Of a stretch of 64,000 bases of DNA, positions 26,782 to 35,235 are shown piece after piece; within the stretch, counting starts at the first letter, position 1; every line of letters begins with the position of its first letter. The notes below the pieces were generated by a model, which worked only from the letters and a program-made list of their open reading frames with translations, did not search any database and was not told where the DNA came from. The translations under genes and the position numbers were made by a program. The stretch covers positions 16,795 to 80,794 of the forward strand of contig JAKSRW010000013.1 in assembly GCA_024403355.1 (NCBI GenBank). The letters run 5' to 3'. The DNA is from Lachnospiraceae bacterium. Its GTDB lineage: Bacteria; Bacillota; Clostridia; Lachnospirales; Lachnospiraceae.

Positions 26782-27633
26782 ATGGAAATTTCTAATGCAG
26801 AGCGTACGGAAGTACTTGTACATGCGCTTCCTTATATCAAGGAATATAACAATAAAATCGTAGTTGTTAAGTATGGCGGAAATGCCATGATTAACGAAGA
26901 GCTTAAGAATGCGGTAATGAACGATATCGTACTTCTTTCACTTATCGGTATCAAGGTTGTGCTCGTTCATGGCGGTGGCCCCGAGATTACCGAGACCTTA
27001 AAGGCAGTGGGCAAGGAGACAAAGTTCGTTGACGGCCTTCGTGTAACAGATGAGGAGACTGCTCAGATTGCACTTATGGTACTTGCCGGAAAGATTAACA
27101 AGAACCTTGTAAATCTTATCTGTCAGACTGGCGGAAAGGCACTCGGTCTCTGTGGTCTTGATGCTCAGCTTATCAGAGCAAAGATGAAGGATGAGAGACT
27201 TGGCTATGTAGGTGATATCACTCATATTAATGAGTATCCCATTCTTGATATTCTTGAGAAGGGCTATATTCCCGTTATTTCAACAGTAGGCTATGGTGAG
27301 GACGGTAAGGTTTACAATATCAATGCGGATACAGCCGCAGCCAGAATTGCCGGAAAGCTCAGAGCAGAGGCACTTATTTCAATGACTGATATTGACGGTA
27401 TCCTTCGTGATAAGGATGATCCTTCAACTCTTATCAGAGAAATTAATGCGAGTGAGGCACCCGAGCTTATGCGTGAGGGCATTATCTCAGGCGGTATGAT
27501 TCCCAAGGTTGAGTGCTGTATTGATGCTATCAGACGTGGCGTTAAGAAGGTATTCATCATTAACGGAACAATTCCTCATTCAATCCTCATTGAAACAATG
27601 ACTGATGAAGGTATCGGAACTATGTTCTTATAA
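26782..27633 (+). CDS. argB: Acetylglutamate kinase
   Basis: 283 residues. VVVKYGGNAMIN at the N-terminus, VLVHGGGPEIT for substrate binding, and ISMTDIDGIL plus PKVECCIDAIRRGVKKVFIING in the nucleotide-binding half. It phosphorylates N-acetylglutamate. The N-terminal helix before the kinase fold (SNAERTEVLVHALPYI) is the type found in arginine-inhibited, hexameric enzymes, so feedback control by arginine is likely. GGAAAGG lies 10 bases upstream of the ATG. Confidence 0.96.
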   Translation: MEISNAERTEVLVHALPYIKEYNNKIVVVKYGGNAMINEELKNAVMNDIVLLSLIGIKVVLVHGGGPEITETLKAVGKETKFVDGLRVTDEETAQIALMVLAGKINKNLVNLICQTGGKALGLCGLDAQLIRAKMKDERLGYVGDITHINEYPILDILEKGYIPVISTVGYGEDGKVYNINADTAAARIAGKLRAEALISMTDIDGILRDKDDPSTLIREINASEAPELMREGIISGGMIPKVECCIDAIRRGVKKVFIINGTIPHSILIETMTDEGIGTMFL

Positions 27634-27651
27634 TTCGAAAAGTACATAGTA

Positions 27652-27743
27652 GTATGAAAATAAATTTTTCATACGCAGATTTGTGCCTAAAGGTAATTCA
27701 AATATAAGTATTTGAATGAAAGCTTGCGGTACAGGTGGAAAGG
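27652..27743 (+). promoter_or_regulatory. Structured leader RNA motif, copy B (before argD)
   Basis: GTATGAAAA (27652-27660) pairs with TTTTCATAC (27666-27674); TGTGCC (27682-27687) with GGTACA (27728-27733); inner ATTCAAATA (27696-27704) with TATTTGAAT (27709-27717). Linkers GCAGATTTGTGCC and GAAAGCTTGCGGTACAGG match copy A almost base for base. It ends at the ribosome site GGAAAGG (27737-27743). Confidence 0.7.
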
Positions 27744-27754
27744 TATGGTAAAAT

Positions 27755-29035
27755 ATGGATAATTTAAAAGCACTTGATAAAGAATTCATCGCCAATACCT
27801 ATGGACGTTTTGATCTTGCACTCGTAAAGGGCAAGGGTTCACTGGTTTATGACGAGAATGGTAAAGAATATATTGATTTATCAACAGGTATCGCGGTAAA
27901 TGCCTTCGGTATCGCGGATGATGAGTGGAAGCAGGCTGTAATCGATCAGCTTGACTGCATCCAGCATACATCCAATCTCTATTACAGCATTCCTCAGGTT
28001 AAGCTTGCGAAGCTTCTCTGCGAGCGTACAGGCATGAAGAAGGTCTTCTTCGCTAATTCCGGTGCTGAAGCAAATGAATGTGCGATTAAGGTCGCAAGAA
28101 AGTATTCTTCGGATAAATACGGCGATGACAGGAATGTAATCGTGACTCTGGTAAACAGCTTCCACGGAAGAACAATTACCACACTGGCTGCTACCGGCCA
28201 GGATGTATTCCATAAGAGCTTTGGACCCTTTACGGGCGGCTTTGTATATTGTCCCGCAAATGATTTCGAGACAATGAAGAAGCTCTGTGAGGAGAACAAT
28301 GTCTGCGGTATTATGATGGAGCTCGTTCAGGGCGAGGGCGGTGTTATTGCCCTTGATAAGGAGTTTGTAAAGAATGTGGAAGCCCTTTGTAAGGAAAAGG
28401 ACTACTGCATGATTATAGATGAGGTACAGACCGGTAACGGACGTTCAGGTAACTTATATGCCTTCCTTGAGTACGGCATCAAGCCTGATGTGGTAAGTAC
28501 CGCAAAGGGTCTTGCGGGCGGACTTCCCATGGGTGCCTGCCTTATCGGTGAAAAGTGTGAGAACACTATGGGTACTTCATCACATGGTTCAACCTTCGGC
28601 GGAAATCCCATTTCGGCAGCCGCAGCATGCAGCATCATTTCACGTATCGATGACGAAATGCTCGCAGGAGTAAAGAAAAAGTCAAAGCTGGTTATCGAAA
28701 AGCTTTCAGGACTTGTTCTTGATGATAATTTTGTTCCTACGGGAATTGCAGGAAATGATGATAAAGCAGCCTTTGATGAGCTTATGAAGTCATATAAGCC
28801 CGGTATCTGGCCTTCTGTTAAGCCCGGTATCAAGTGTGTATCAGGTATGGGTCTTATGCTTGGTATACTTCCTGACGCAGCGGCAAAGGATGTAGTTATT
28901 AAGTGTATCGAAAACGGAGTTATCCCTCTTACAGCGCATGAGAAGGTTCGTCTTTTACCTGCACTTAATATTCCGGATGAGCTTCTTGTGAAGGGACTTG
29001 ATATTCTTGCAAAGGTTTGCGGGGAACTTGCTTAA
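27755..29035 (+). CDS. argD: Acetylornithine aminotransferase
   Basis: 426 residues, class-III PLP aminotransferase. FFANSGAEANECAIKVARKY, the NSFHGRTITTLAATGQ block, IIDEVQTGNGRSG and the PLP lysine in STAKGLAGGLPMGA are present. It converts N-acetylglutamate semialdehyde to N-acetylornithine. ATG 27755 lies 11 bases after GGAAAGG. A five-codon ORF (ATG at 27745) overlaps it in another frame. Despite being inside the operon it has its own 120-base structured leader. Confidence 0.95.
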   Translation: MDNLKALDKEFIANTYGRFDLALVKGKGSLVYDENGKEYIDLSTGIAVNAFGIADDEWKQAVIDQLDCIQHTSNLYYSIPQVKLAKLLCERTGMKKVFFANSGAEANECAIKVARKYSSDKYGDDRNVIVTLVNSFHGRTITTLAATGQDVFHKSFGPFTGGFVYCPANDFETMKKLCEENNVCGIMMELVQGEGGVIALDKEFVKNVEALCKEKDYCMIIDEVQTGNGRSGNLYAFLEYGIKPDVVSTAKGLAGGLPMGACLIGEKCENTMGTSSHGSTFGGNPISAAAACSIISRIDDEMLAGVKKKSKLVIEKLSGLVLDDNFVPTGIAGNDDKAAFDELMKSYKPGIWPSVKPGIKCVSGMGLMLGILPDAAAKDVVIKCIENGVIPLTAHEKVRLLPALNIPDELLVKGLDILAKVCGELA

Positions 29036-29045
29036 ATTAAAAGTT

Positions 29046-29074
29046 ATTACAGGCAGCCGCGAGGTGTCTGTAAT
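29046..29074 (+). other. Hairpin in the argF leader
   Basis: ATTACAGGCA (29046-29055) pairs with TGTCTGTAAT (29065-29074), 10 pairs with one wobble, nine-base loop, no T-run. The loop side shares AGGCAGCCGC with the argJ-argB gap. It may be an mRNA stability element. Confidence 0.5.
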
Positions 29075-29109
29075 CAAAATATAATAATTGCGGAAAGGTA
29101 GAAAAGATT

Positions 29110-30012
29110 ATGGAGCATTTACTTAGATTACAGGATTTAACATCGGATGAGCTTACAGGCATCTTAAATTTAGCCGATCAGTTAAAATACGAGAAGAAGC
29201 ACAATATCCCTCATGAGCATCTCAAGGGACAGACTCTCGGTATGATTTTCACAAAGTCATCAACACGTACCCGTGTATCATTTGAGGTTGGTATGTACCA
29301 GCTTGGCGGTAGTGCGCTTTTCCTCAGCAACAATGATATTCAGCTTGGCCGCGGCGAGCCCATTAAGGATACGGCACGCGTTCTTTCAAGAATGGTAGAC
29401 GGTATCATGATTCGTACCTTTGCACAGCAGGATGTAGAGGATCTGGCAAAGTACGGTTCAATCCCGATTATCAACGGTCTTACAGATTACTGTCATCCCT
29501 GCCAGGTTCTTGCGGACCTTATGACTATCAGAGAGCACAAGAAGAGCCTTAAGGGTCTCAAGTTCGCATTCATCGGTGATGGCAACAATATGGCTAACTC
29601 TATTATCGCAGGCGGTATCCTTACAGGCATGAAGGTAGCTATCGGATGTCCCGATGACTATCGTCCCGATGCACAGCTCTGTGAGTGGGCTAAGCAGAAC
29701 GGTGAGCTTCAGGTTACCAGCGATATCTATGCTGCCGCAGCAGATGCAGATGTAATCTATACCGATGTATGGGCTTCAATGGGTCAGGAAAGCGAGCGTG
29801 AGAAGAGAAATAAGGACTTCGCAGGCTACCAGATTAATTCAGACCTTATGAAGGTTACAAACAATGCCATGGTTCTTCACTGCCTTCCCGCACATCGCGG
29901 AGAGGAGATTACCGAGGAAGTATTCGAGGCTCATGCAAATGAAATCTTTGATGAGGCTGAGAACAGACTTCATGCTCAGAAGGCTGTTATGGTTAAGCTC
30001 ATGAAGAAATGA
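29110..30012 (+). CDS. argF: Ornithine carbamoyltransferase
   Basis: 300 residues. The carbamoyl-phosphate site KSSTRTRVSFEVGMYQ, TDYCHPCQVLADL and the ornithine-binding HCLPAHRGEEI are all present. It makes citrulline from ornithine and carbamoyl phosphate. Being last in argC-J-B-D-F, with a strong terminator after it, it is probably biosynthetic rather than part of the arginine deiminase route. argG and argH are not in the window. Confidence 0.96.
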   Translation: MEHLLRLQDLTSDELTGILNLADQLKYEKKHNIPHEHLKGQTLGMIFTKSSTRTRVSFEVGMYQLGGSALFLSNNDIQLGRGEPIKDTARVLSRMVDGIMIRTFAQQDVEDLAKYGSIPIINGLTDYCHPCQVLADLMTIREHKKSLKGLKFAFIGDGNNMANSIIAGGILTGMKVAIGCPDDYRPDAQLCEWAKQNGELQVTSDIYAAAADADVIYTDVWASMGQESEREKRNKDFAGYQINSDLMKVTNNAMVLHCLPAHRGEEITEEVFEAHANEIFDEAENRLHAQKAVMVKLMKK

Positions 30013-30054
30013 AAATGAGTTTTGTTTTTGATTAAGCGAAATATGACTTACAGA

Positions 30055-30087
30055 CTGTCTAAGCGTAACTGCTTAGACAGTTTTACT
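30055..30087 (+). terminator. Intrinsic terminator of the arg operon
   Basis: CTGTCTAAGC (30055-30064) pairs perfectly with GCTTAGACAG (30071-30080), followed by TTTTACT. Confidence 0.85.
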
Positions 30088-30130
30088 GTGTGAAAGGAAA
30101 GGCGCTTTTGGCGGAAAGGAGGTTCAGGAA

Positions 30131-31051
30131 ATGAATACAGATGTTTTGACCTGTGTAATGACAATGCTGATTTATATGATTTTGGGTTATATATTATGTA
30201 AATCAAAGAAGGGTTCCGCATTGCATATTAAGACTGTTTCGGGTCTGTTGATATATATTCTGAATCCGGCCATGATACTGAACGCCTTTTTGAAAACAGA
30301 GTATACTCCGGAGACCGCAATTAATATTCTGAAATTCTTTGTTGTAACTTTTATACTGCAGTTTCTTTTCTTTGCACTGCTTTACTTATTGCTTCATAAG
30401 AAATTTGAAAATGCGGCCTACAGACTGATGTCAATAGGCGCATCCTTCGGAAATGTGGGTTTTCTGGGTCTGCCGCTCGTTACAAGCTTTTTCCCCGATA
30501 AGCCCATTGTGGCCTGCTACAGTACGGTTTACGTGCTTAGTATGAACCTGCTGGTATTTACCGTGGGAATATTTATGATAACAAATGACAGAAAGTTCAT
30601 GTCCTTAAAGAGTGCGATAGTGAATCCTACTTCGCTAAGTATATTCGTGGCGCTTCCGCTCTTTCTTTTCAGGGTGGAGCTTCCGGCTATCATAGGGAAT
30701 CCGATCGATTTGCTGGCGAAGATGGTAACGCCCATGTGCATGATAATGCTTGGCATGCGTCTTTCAACTGTTAAGCTCATAAAGCTTTTTACAAGGCCCT
30801 TTGTATATGCGACCTGTGCGCTGAAGCTGATAGCATATCCTCTTTTTGCATATGCCTGCGTGTATTTTCTGCCGTTCCTTGACGACAGCTTCAAAATATC
30901 CATTCTGATTTTGTCCTCGGTACCGACAGGCGCGGTAATCAGTTCGCTTTCGGAGCTGCATGAATGTGAGCAGGAGTTCTCAGCGAATATAGTGCTGCTG
31001 ACCACGATTCTCAGCAATCTGACAATTCCGCTGGTATTGCTTATTGCATAA
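30131..31051 (+). CDS. AEC (auxin efflux carrier) family transporter
   Basis: 306 residues with about nine or ten hydrophobic segments across the whole length. The repeated half-structure of the family is visible: YILNPAMILNAFLKTEYTP in the first half and VTPMCMIMLGMRLSTVKL in the second, then SSVPTGAVISSLSELH. Bacterial members carry organic acids such as malate or related anions; the substrate here is unknown. AAAGGAGG lies about seven bases before the ATG. It is outside the arg operon, since the terminator intervenes. Confidence 0.85.
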   Translation: MNTDVLTCVMTMLIYMILGYILCKSKKGSALHIKTVSGLLIYILNPAMILNAFLKTEYTPETAINILKFFVVTFILQFLFFALLYLLLHKKFENAAYRLMSIGASFGNVGFLGLPLVTSFFPDKPIVACYSTVYVLSMNLLVFTVGIFMITNDRKFMSLKSAIVNPTSLSIFVALPLFLFRVELPAIIGNPIDLLAKMVTPMCMIMLGMRLSTVKLIKLFTRPFVYATCALKLIAYPLFAYACVYFLPFLDDSFKISILILSSVPTGAVISSLSELHECEQEFSANIVLLTTILSNLTIPLVLLIA

Positions 31052-31084
31052 GCTATAAACGGGATTGACTAATCATAAGTTTTC

Positions 31085-31113
31085 TTTACATAAAATGAAT
31101 ATAATGATATAGT
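31085..31113 (+). promoter_or_regulatory. Promoter for the Dabb gene
   Basis: TTTACA (31085-31090), 17-base spacer, TATAGT (31108-31113), about 50 bases before the start codon. Confidence 0.6.
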
Positions 31114-31165
31114 AAATACAGTATTTTGATAAGATAATCATAATCGTAAGAAAGGAATAAAAAAT

Positions 31166-31468
31166 ATGGTAAAGCACGTTATTTTATGGCAACTTAAAGA
31201 GGAGTTTACAGACGCACAGAAGGCAGAGATTAAGGCCGGTATCAAGGCAGGTCTTGAGGGACTTGCGGGACAGATTCCCGGACTTATTGACATTAAGGTT
31301 ATTGTTGACGGACTTGCATCGTCAAATGCTGATGTAATGCTTGATTCATCCTTCGAGGATGCGGCTTCACTTAAGGGCTACTCCGTACATCCTTCACATG
31401 TGGCAGTGGCAGATTCAAAGGTAAGACCTTATACCGCAAAGCGTGTATGCATGGACTACGAGGTCTGA
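31166..31468 (+). CDS. Dabb (stress-responsive A/B barrel) domain protein
   Basis: 100 residues, a single dimeric alpha/beta-barrel domain. MVKHVILWQLKEEFTD is the usual start, VDGLASSNADVMLDSSFED is the central strand pair, and YSVHPSHVAVADSKVRPYTAKRVCMDYE holds the conserved H-P-x-H block and end. No catalytic role can be read from the sequence. It has its own promoter; the next gene is separated by 117 bases. Confidence 0.88.
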   Translation: MVKHVILWQLKEEFTDAQKAEIKAGIKAGLEGLAGQIPGLIDIKVIVDGLASSNADVMLDSSFEDAASLKGYSVHPSHVAVADSKVRPYTAKRVCMDYEV

Positions 31469-31493
31469 TTTGCCGCTTGAAACGATATAGCCG

Positions 31494-31557
31494 ATATGGT
31501 ATACTTTTATAGATTATTTACCCTGCAAAGGGCAAAGAGAAGCGATAGATACCATAT
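31494..31557. promoter_or_regulatory. Long dyad upstream of the Mrp gene
   Basis: ATATGGTAT (31494-31502) and ATACCATAT (31549-31557) form a perfect 9-bp inverted repeat around a 46-base interior. It is either a leader-RNA stem or an operator pair; the gene encodes an iron-sulfur protein handler, so an Fe-S or redox regulator is possible. Confidence 0.4.
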
Positions 31558-31585
31558 TATCAGATAGAAATAAGAGGTGACAAAG

Positions 31586-32428
31586 ATGAGCGAGTGTACA
31601 CATGACTGCTCAAGCTGTTCAACAGAATGCAGCTCAAGAAAAAAAGAAGACTTCAGAGCAAAGCTTAATGAGCATAGTTCTGTTAAGAAGGTTATCGGCG
31701 TAGTAAGCGGAAAGGGTGGCGTAGGCAAGAGCTTCGTTACATCCTTTTTGTCGGTACTTATGAAGAGAAAGGGCTATAATGTCGGCATTCTCGATGCAGA
31801 TATTACAGGTCCTTCAATCCCTGCGTCATTCGGCGTACATCAGAAGGTTTTTGCCAATGAGGTAGGCGTGTTCCCCGCAAGCACCAAGTCGGGAATCAGT
31901 TTGATTTCAATCAATATGATGCTTGATAATGAGGAGACCCCGGTTATCTGGCGAGGACCCGTTATCGCAGGTGTGGTAAAGCAGTTCTGGACCGATATTG
32001 TATGGGACTGCGTGGATGTAATGTTTGTGGATATGCCTCCCGGAACAGGAGATGTTCCCCTCACTGTATTCCAGAGTCTTCCCGTGGACGGACTGATTGT
32101 AGTTACAAGCCCTCAGGAGCTTGTTTCGACAATTGTGGCTAAGGCTGTAAATATGGCAAATGCCATGAATATCCCGATTCTCGGACTTGTAGAAAACTAC
32201 AGCTATGTAGAGTGTCCCGACTGCGGCAAGAAGCTCTATGTATTCGGAGAGAGCCATGTAGAGGAGACTGCAGAGAAGTTCGGACTTGAGGTTCTTGCAA
32301 AGCTTCCATTAAATCCCGAAATTGCTGAGCGTGTAGACAAGGGTGAAATCGAGGACCTTGAGGGCGAGTGGCTTGATAAGGCTGCCGACTATATTGAGGA
32401 GAAGGTACTTGCAGATATTAATGCATAA
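31586..32428 (+). CDS. Mrp/Nbp35-type iron-sulfur carrier P-loop ATPase
   Basis: 280 residues from ATG 31586 (AAGAGG eight bases upstream). A short N-terminal cysteine cluster, CTHDCSSCSTEC, suggests an Fe-S site. The deviant Walker A is VVSGKGGVGKSFVTSFL, switch motifs read DADITGPSIP and VDMPPGTGDVPLTVFQ, and a C-x2-C (VECPDCGKK) lies in the C-terminal third, typical of Fe-S transfer by this family. Role: carrying or inserting [4Fe-4S] clusters into client enzymes; aconitase is one possible client. Confidence 0.9.
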   Translation: MSECTHDCSSCSTECSSRKKEDFRAKLNEHSSVKKVIGVVSGKGGVGKSFVTSFLSVLMKRKGYNVGILDADITGPSIPASFGVHQKVFANEVGVFPASTKSGISLISINMMLDNEETPVIWRGPVIAGVVKQFWTDIVWDCVDVMFVDMPPGTGDVPLTVFQSLPVDGLIVVTSPQELVSTIVAKAVNMANAMNIPILGLVENYSYVECPDCGKKLYVFGESHVEETAEKFGLEVLAKLPLNPEIAERVDKGEIEDLEGEWLDKAADYIEEKVLADINA

Positions 32429-32456
32429 GTCTTAAAAGAACTATTAAAACGACAAA

Positions 32457-32477
32457 AGCTGCCTGTAACGGGCAGCT
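32457..32477 (+). other. Hairpin between the Mrp gene and lepA
   Basis: AGCTGCC (32457-32463) pairs with GGCAGCT (32471-32477). No T-run follows, and lepA's GGAAAGG begins six bases later; it may be a stability element rather than a terminator. Confidence 0.45.
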
Positions 32478-32500
32478 GTCTGGAAAGGTAATATAAAAGA

Positions 32501-34312
32501 ATGCCCATTGATCAGAGCAAAATTAGAAATTTTTGTATAATTGCACATATTGACCATGGTAAATCAACTTTGGCAGACCGTATCATTGAAAAGACCGGTC
32601 TGCTTACTTTGCGTGAAATGAGTGATCAGGTCCTTGACAATATGGACCTTGAACGTGAGCGTGGTATTACTATTAAGGCACAGACCATCCGTACCGTCTA
32701 TAAGGCAAAGGACGGAGAAGAGTATATTTTTAATCTCATTGATACTCCCGGCCATGTAGACTTTAACTATGAGGTATCACGAAGCCTTGCGGCCTGCGAG
32801 GGAGCCGTACTTGTAGTTGATGCGGCGCAGGGTATTGAGGCACAGACACTTGCCAATGTATATCTGGCGCTTGATCATGACCTTGATGTATTTCCGGTAA
32901 TCAACAAAATTGACCTGCCCAGTGCCGACCCGGAGAGAGTAATCAACGAAATCGAGGATGTCATAGGTATTGAGGCCCAGGACGCGCCGCTTATTTCCGC
33001 AAAAAACGGTATAAATATTGAGGATGTGCTTGAAAGTATTGTTCATAAGATTCCTGCACCTACGGGTGATCCCAATGCACCTTTTAAAGCACTGATTTTT
33101 GATTCAATATATGATTCATATAAGGGTGTAATCATTTTCGTACGCGTAAAAGAGGGCACTATTAAGAAGGGTGACCGTATCCGTATGATGGCTACCGAGG
33201 CTGAGGCGGACGTAGTGGAAATCGGTATATTCGGACCGGGACGTTTTATTCCCTGTGAAGAGCTTACCGCAGGTATGGTAGGCTATATCACAGGCTCTCT
33301 TAAGAATGTTCACGATACCCGTGTGGGTGATACGGTAACTACTGCGGCTAATCCCTGCGCAGAAGCGCTTCCCGGTTATAAGAAGGTGCTTCCCATGGTT
33401 TACTGCGGTATGTATCCTGCTGACGGAGCAAAGTATCCGGACCTTCGTGATGCTCTTGAGAAGCTTCAGCTCAACGATGCCTCGCTGCAGTTTGAGCCCG
33501 AGACATCCGTAGCCCTTGGTTTTGGCTTCAGATGCGGATTTTTGGGACTTTTGCATCTTGAAATCATTCAGGAAAGACTCGAAAGAGAGTATAATCTTGA
33601 CCTCGTTACAACTGCACCCAGTGTTATTTATAAGGTATATAAGACAAACGGTGATATGTTTGACCTGACAAATCCTACCAATATGCCCGACCCTTCGGAG
33701 ATAGAGCATATGGAGGAGCCTATGGTAAATGCAGAAATCATGGTTACCACCGAATTCGTCGGTTCGATTATGACACTCTGTCAGGAACGACGCGGTATCT
33801 ATAAGGGTATGGAATACATCGAGGGTACAAGAGCCCTGCTAAAGTACGAGCTTCCCTTAAACGAAATCATTTACGATTTCTTTGATGCTCTTAAATCGCG
33901 TTCTAAGGGCTATGCTTCGTTTGATTATGAACTGAAGGGTTATGTACCGTCTAAGCTTTGTAAGCTCGATATTCTGGTAAATAAAGAGGAGGTTGATGCG
34001 CTTTCATTCATTATCCATGCGGACAATGCATATGAGCGCGCAAGAAAGATGTGTGAGAAGCTGAAGGACAACATTCCGAGACAGCTTTTTGAAATACCCA
34101 TCCAGGCTGCAATCGGCAGCAAAATCATTGCACGTGAGACTGTAAAGGCTATGCGTAAGGATGTTCTTGCGAAGTGTTACGGCGGTGATATTTCACGTAA
34201 GAAGAAGCTTCTTGAGAAGCAGAAGGAAGGCAAGAAGCGTATGAGGACCTTCGGTAATGTAGAGATTCCTCAGGCTGCCTTCATGAGCGTACTTAAGCTT
34301 GAAGAAGAATAA
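32501..34312 (+). CDS. lepA: Elongation factor 4 (LepA)
   Basis: 603 residues, full length. GTPase motifs: [13 protein letters not shown] (G1), RGITIK (G2), DTPGHVDF (G3), [10 protein letters not shown] (G4). The LepA-specific C-terminal domain is present with [20 protein letters not shown] near the end. It acts on stalled or mistranslocated ribosomes. GGAAAGG lies 12 bases upstream. A strong terminator follows. Confidence 0.97.
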   Translation: MPIDQSKIRNFCIIAHIDHGKSTLADRIIEKTGLLTLREMSDQVLDNMDLERERGITIKAQTIRTVYKAKDGEEYIFNLIDTPGHVDFNYEVSRSLAACEGAVLVVDAAQGIEAQTLANVYLALDHDLDVFPVINKIDLPSADPERVINEIEDVIGIEAQDAPLISAKNGINIEDVLESIVHKIPAPTGDPNAPFKALIFDSIYDSYKGVIIFVRVKEGTIKKGDRIRMMATEAEADVVEIGIFGPGRFIPCEELTAGMVGYITGSLKNVHDTRVGDTVTTAANPCAEALPGYKKVLPMVYCGMYPADGAKYPDLRDALEKLQLNDASLQFEPETSVALGFGFRCGFLGLLHLEIIQERLEREYNLDLVTTAPSVIYKVYKTNGDMFDLTNPTNMPDPSEIEHMEEPMVNAEIMVTTEFVGSIMTLCQERRGIYKGMEYIEGTRALLKYELPLNEIIYDFFDALKSRSKGYASFDYELKGYVPSKLCKLDILVNKEEVDALSFIIHADNAYERARKMCEKLKDNIPRQLFEIPIQAAIGSKIIARETVKAMRKDVLAKCYGGDISRKKKLLEKQKEGKKRMRTFGNVEIPQAAFMSVLKLEEE

Positions 34313-34322
34313 AGAATTAATG

Positions 34323-34357
34323 TCATCTGCATCTGTAATGGTGCAGATGATTTTTTT
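34323..34357 (+). terminator. Intrinsic terminator of lepA
   Basis: TCATCTGCATC (34323-34333) pairs with GGTGCAGATGA (34340-34350), followed by TTTTTTT. Confidence 0.93.
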
Positions 34358-34531
34358 AGGATACTGAACGTGCTCAGATTTACGCTGCAGGGAATGGGAT
34401 TTACGGGTATTCAGTTTGCACATCCGCTTGCGTGGCTGTTCGGTGATATTCTGCTGATTCCCGCATTTTTCTATTGTATGAAAAAGGTGAGTGCCAAAAC
34501 ACGGGATATGGATTTATTTAATAATAAATGA
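34358..34531 (+). pseudogene. Relic of a MATE-family efflux transporter (C-terminal end)
   Basis: With no start codon or ribosome site, this frame reads ILNVLRFTLQGMGFT, then GIQFAHPLAWLFGDILLIPA and FFYCMKKV, ending in a TGA at 34529. Both blocks are typical of the last helices of MATE proteins, but the helix pair that should separate them (about 30-40 residues) is missing. It therefore looks like the tail of a lost gene with an internal deletion, left immediately downstream of the lepA terminator. Confidence 0.65.
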
Positions 34532-34642
34532 TAAATTTCACTATGAAAAATATTAGACATATGATATTATAGGTATATGGGTAAAATGCTGATTTGTATA
34601 CAGACTATATATAATCAGTAAATTTACTACCGAAAAGGATTA

Positions 34643-34671
34643 TTTACTTTACATTTTATATATGTTAATAT
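34643..34671 (+). promoter_or_regulatory. Promoter for the small lipocalin-like gene
   Basis: TTTACT (34643-34648), 17-base spacer, TAATAT (34666-34671). It is the best candidate in the AT-rich stretch 34532-34717, which otherwise shows nothing. Confidence 0.5.
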
Positions 34672-34717
34672 TTATTTGAGCAAAGCTCAGAATATATGAA
34701 GAAAGAAGGAAAAAATA

Positions 34718-35182
34718 ATGGGTATCATAGGTAAGTATCGTCCTTGTTCATTTGCTATTTTTACAGAGGCAGGACTTAAGATGGGAACAGCAGAGGAGTA
34801 TATTGAGAATGTTAAAAAGCATGCTTCTCCGGATGAAGTAGATCATGAGGTTCAGCAGACCATGATGTTAATCAATGCTATTGTAGATGTGGCTGAGGAT
34901 GGTAAGATTTATACATATTTCCAAATTCCGGAGAATATTCCCCAGGACGTTATTGATAAGGAGATTGCTGCGGGAAGAGCTAAGCTTGCACCCGTTGACG
35001 GCTATATGTGTGTAGATAAGCCCTTCGATTGGAAGGAAGAGGACGGAGTATACAAGTATGATACACGCCAGACACGTGAGGTTCTCGGTGAGCAGCTTTC
35101 TTCATGGGATGACCTCAAGTTTGACGGTAAGACTATCACTATGTCAAGCGGTTTGGCAGTGTACGAGAAGATTGAGGATTAA
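34718..35182 (+). CDS. Small soluble protein of unknown function, lipocalin-like
   Basis: 154 residues, acidic, no signal peptide or membrane segment. The pattern of short strands (GKIYTYFQIPENIPQDVIDK, DKPFDWKEEDGVYKYDT, GEQLSSWDDLKFDGKTI) resembles a group of small clostridial calycin-like proteins of unknown function; I cannot assign it further. GAAAGAAGG precedes the ATG. It is transcribed alone, between its own promoter and a terminator. Confidence 0.7.
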   Translation: MGIIGKYRPCSFAIFTEAGLKMGTAEEYIENVKKHASPDEVDHEVQQTMMLINAIVDVAEDGKIYTYFQIPENIPQDVIDKEIAAGRAKLAPVDGYMCVDKPFDWKEEDGVYKYDTRQTREVLGEQLSSWDDLKFDGKTITMSSGLAVYEKIED

Positions 35183-35191
35183 TTGACCTTA

Positions 35192-35217
35192 AAAACGTCC
35201 GTAATGGGCGTTTTTAT
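35192..35217 (+). terminator. Intrinsic terminator
   Basis: AAAACGTCC (35192-35200) pairs with GGGCGTTTT (35206-35214), loop GTAAT, continuing into TATTATA. It lies between the lipocalin-like gene and the GGDEF gene. Confidence 0.85.
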
Positions 35218-35235
35218 TATAGTAAGAGGGTTGTT

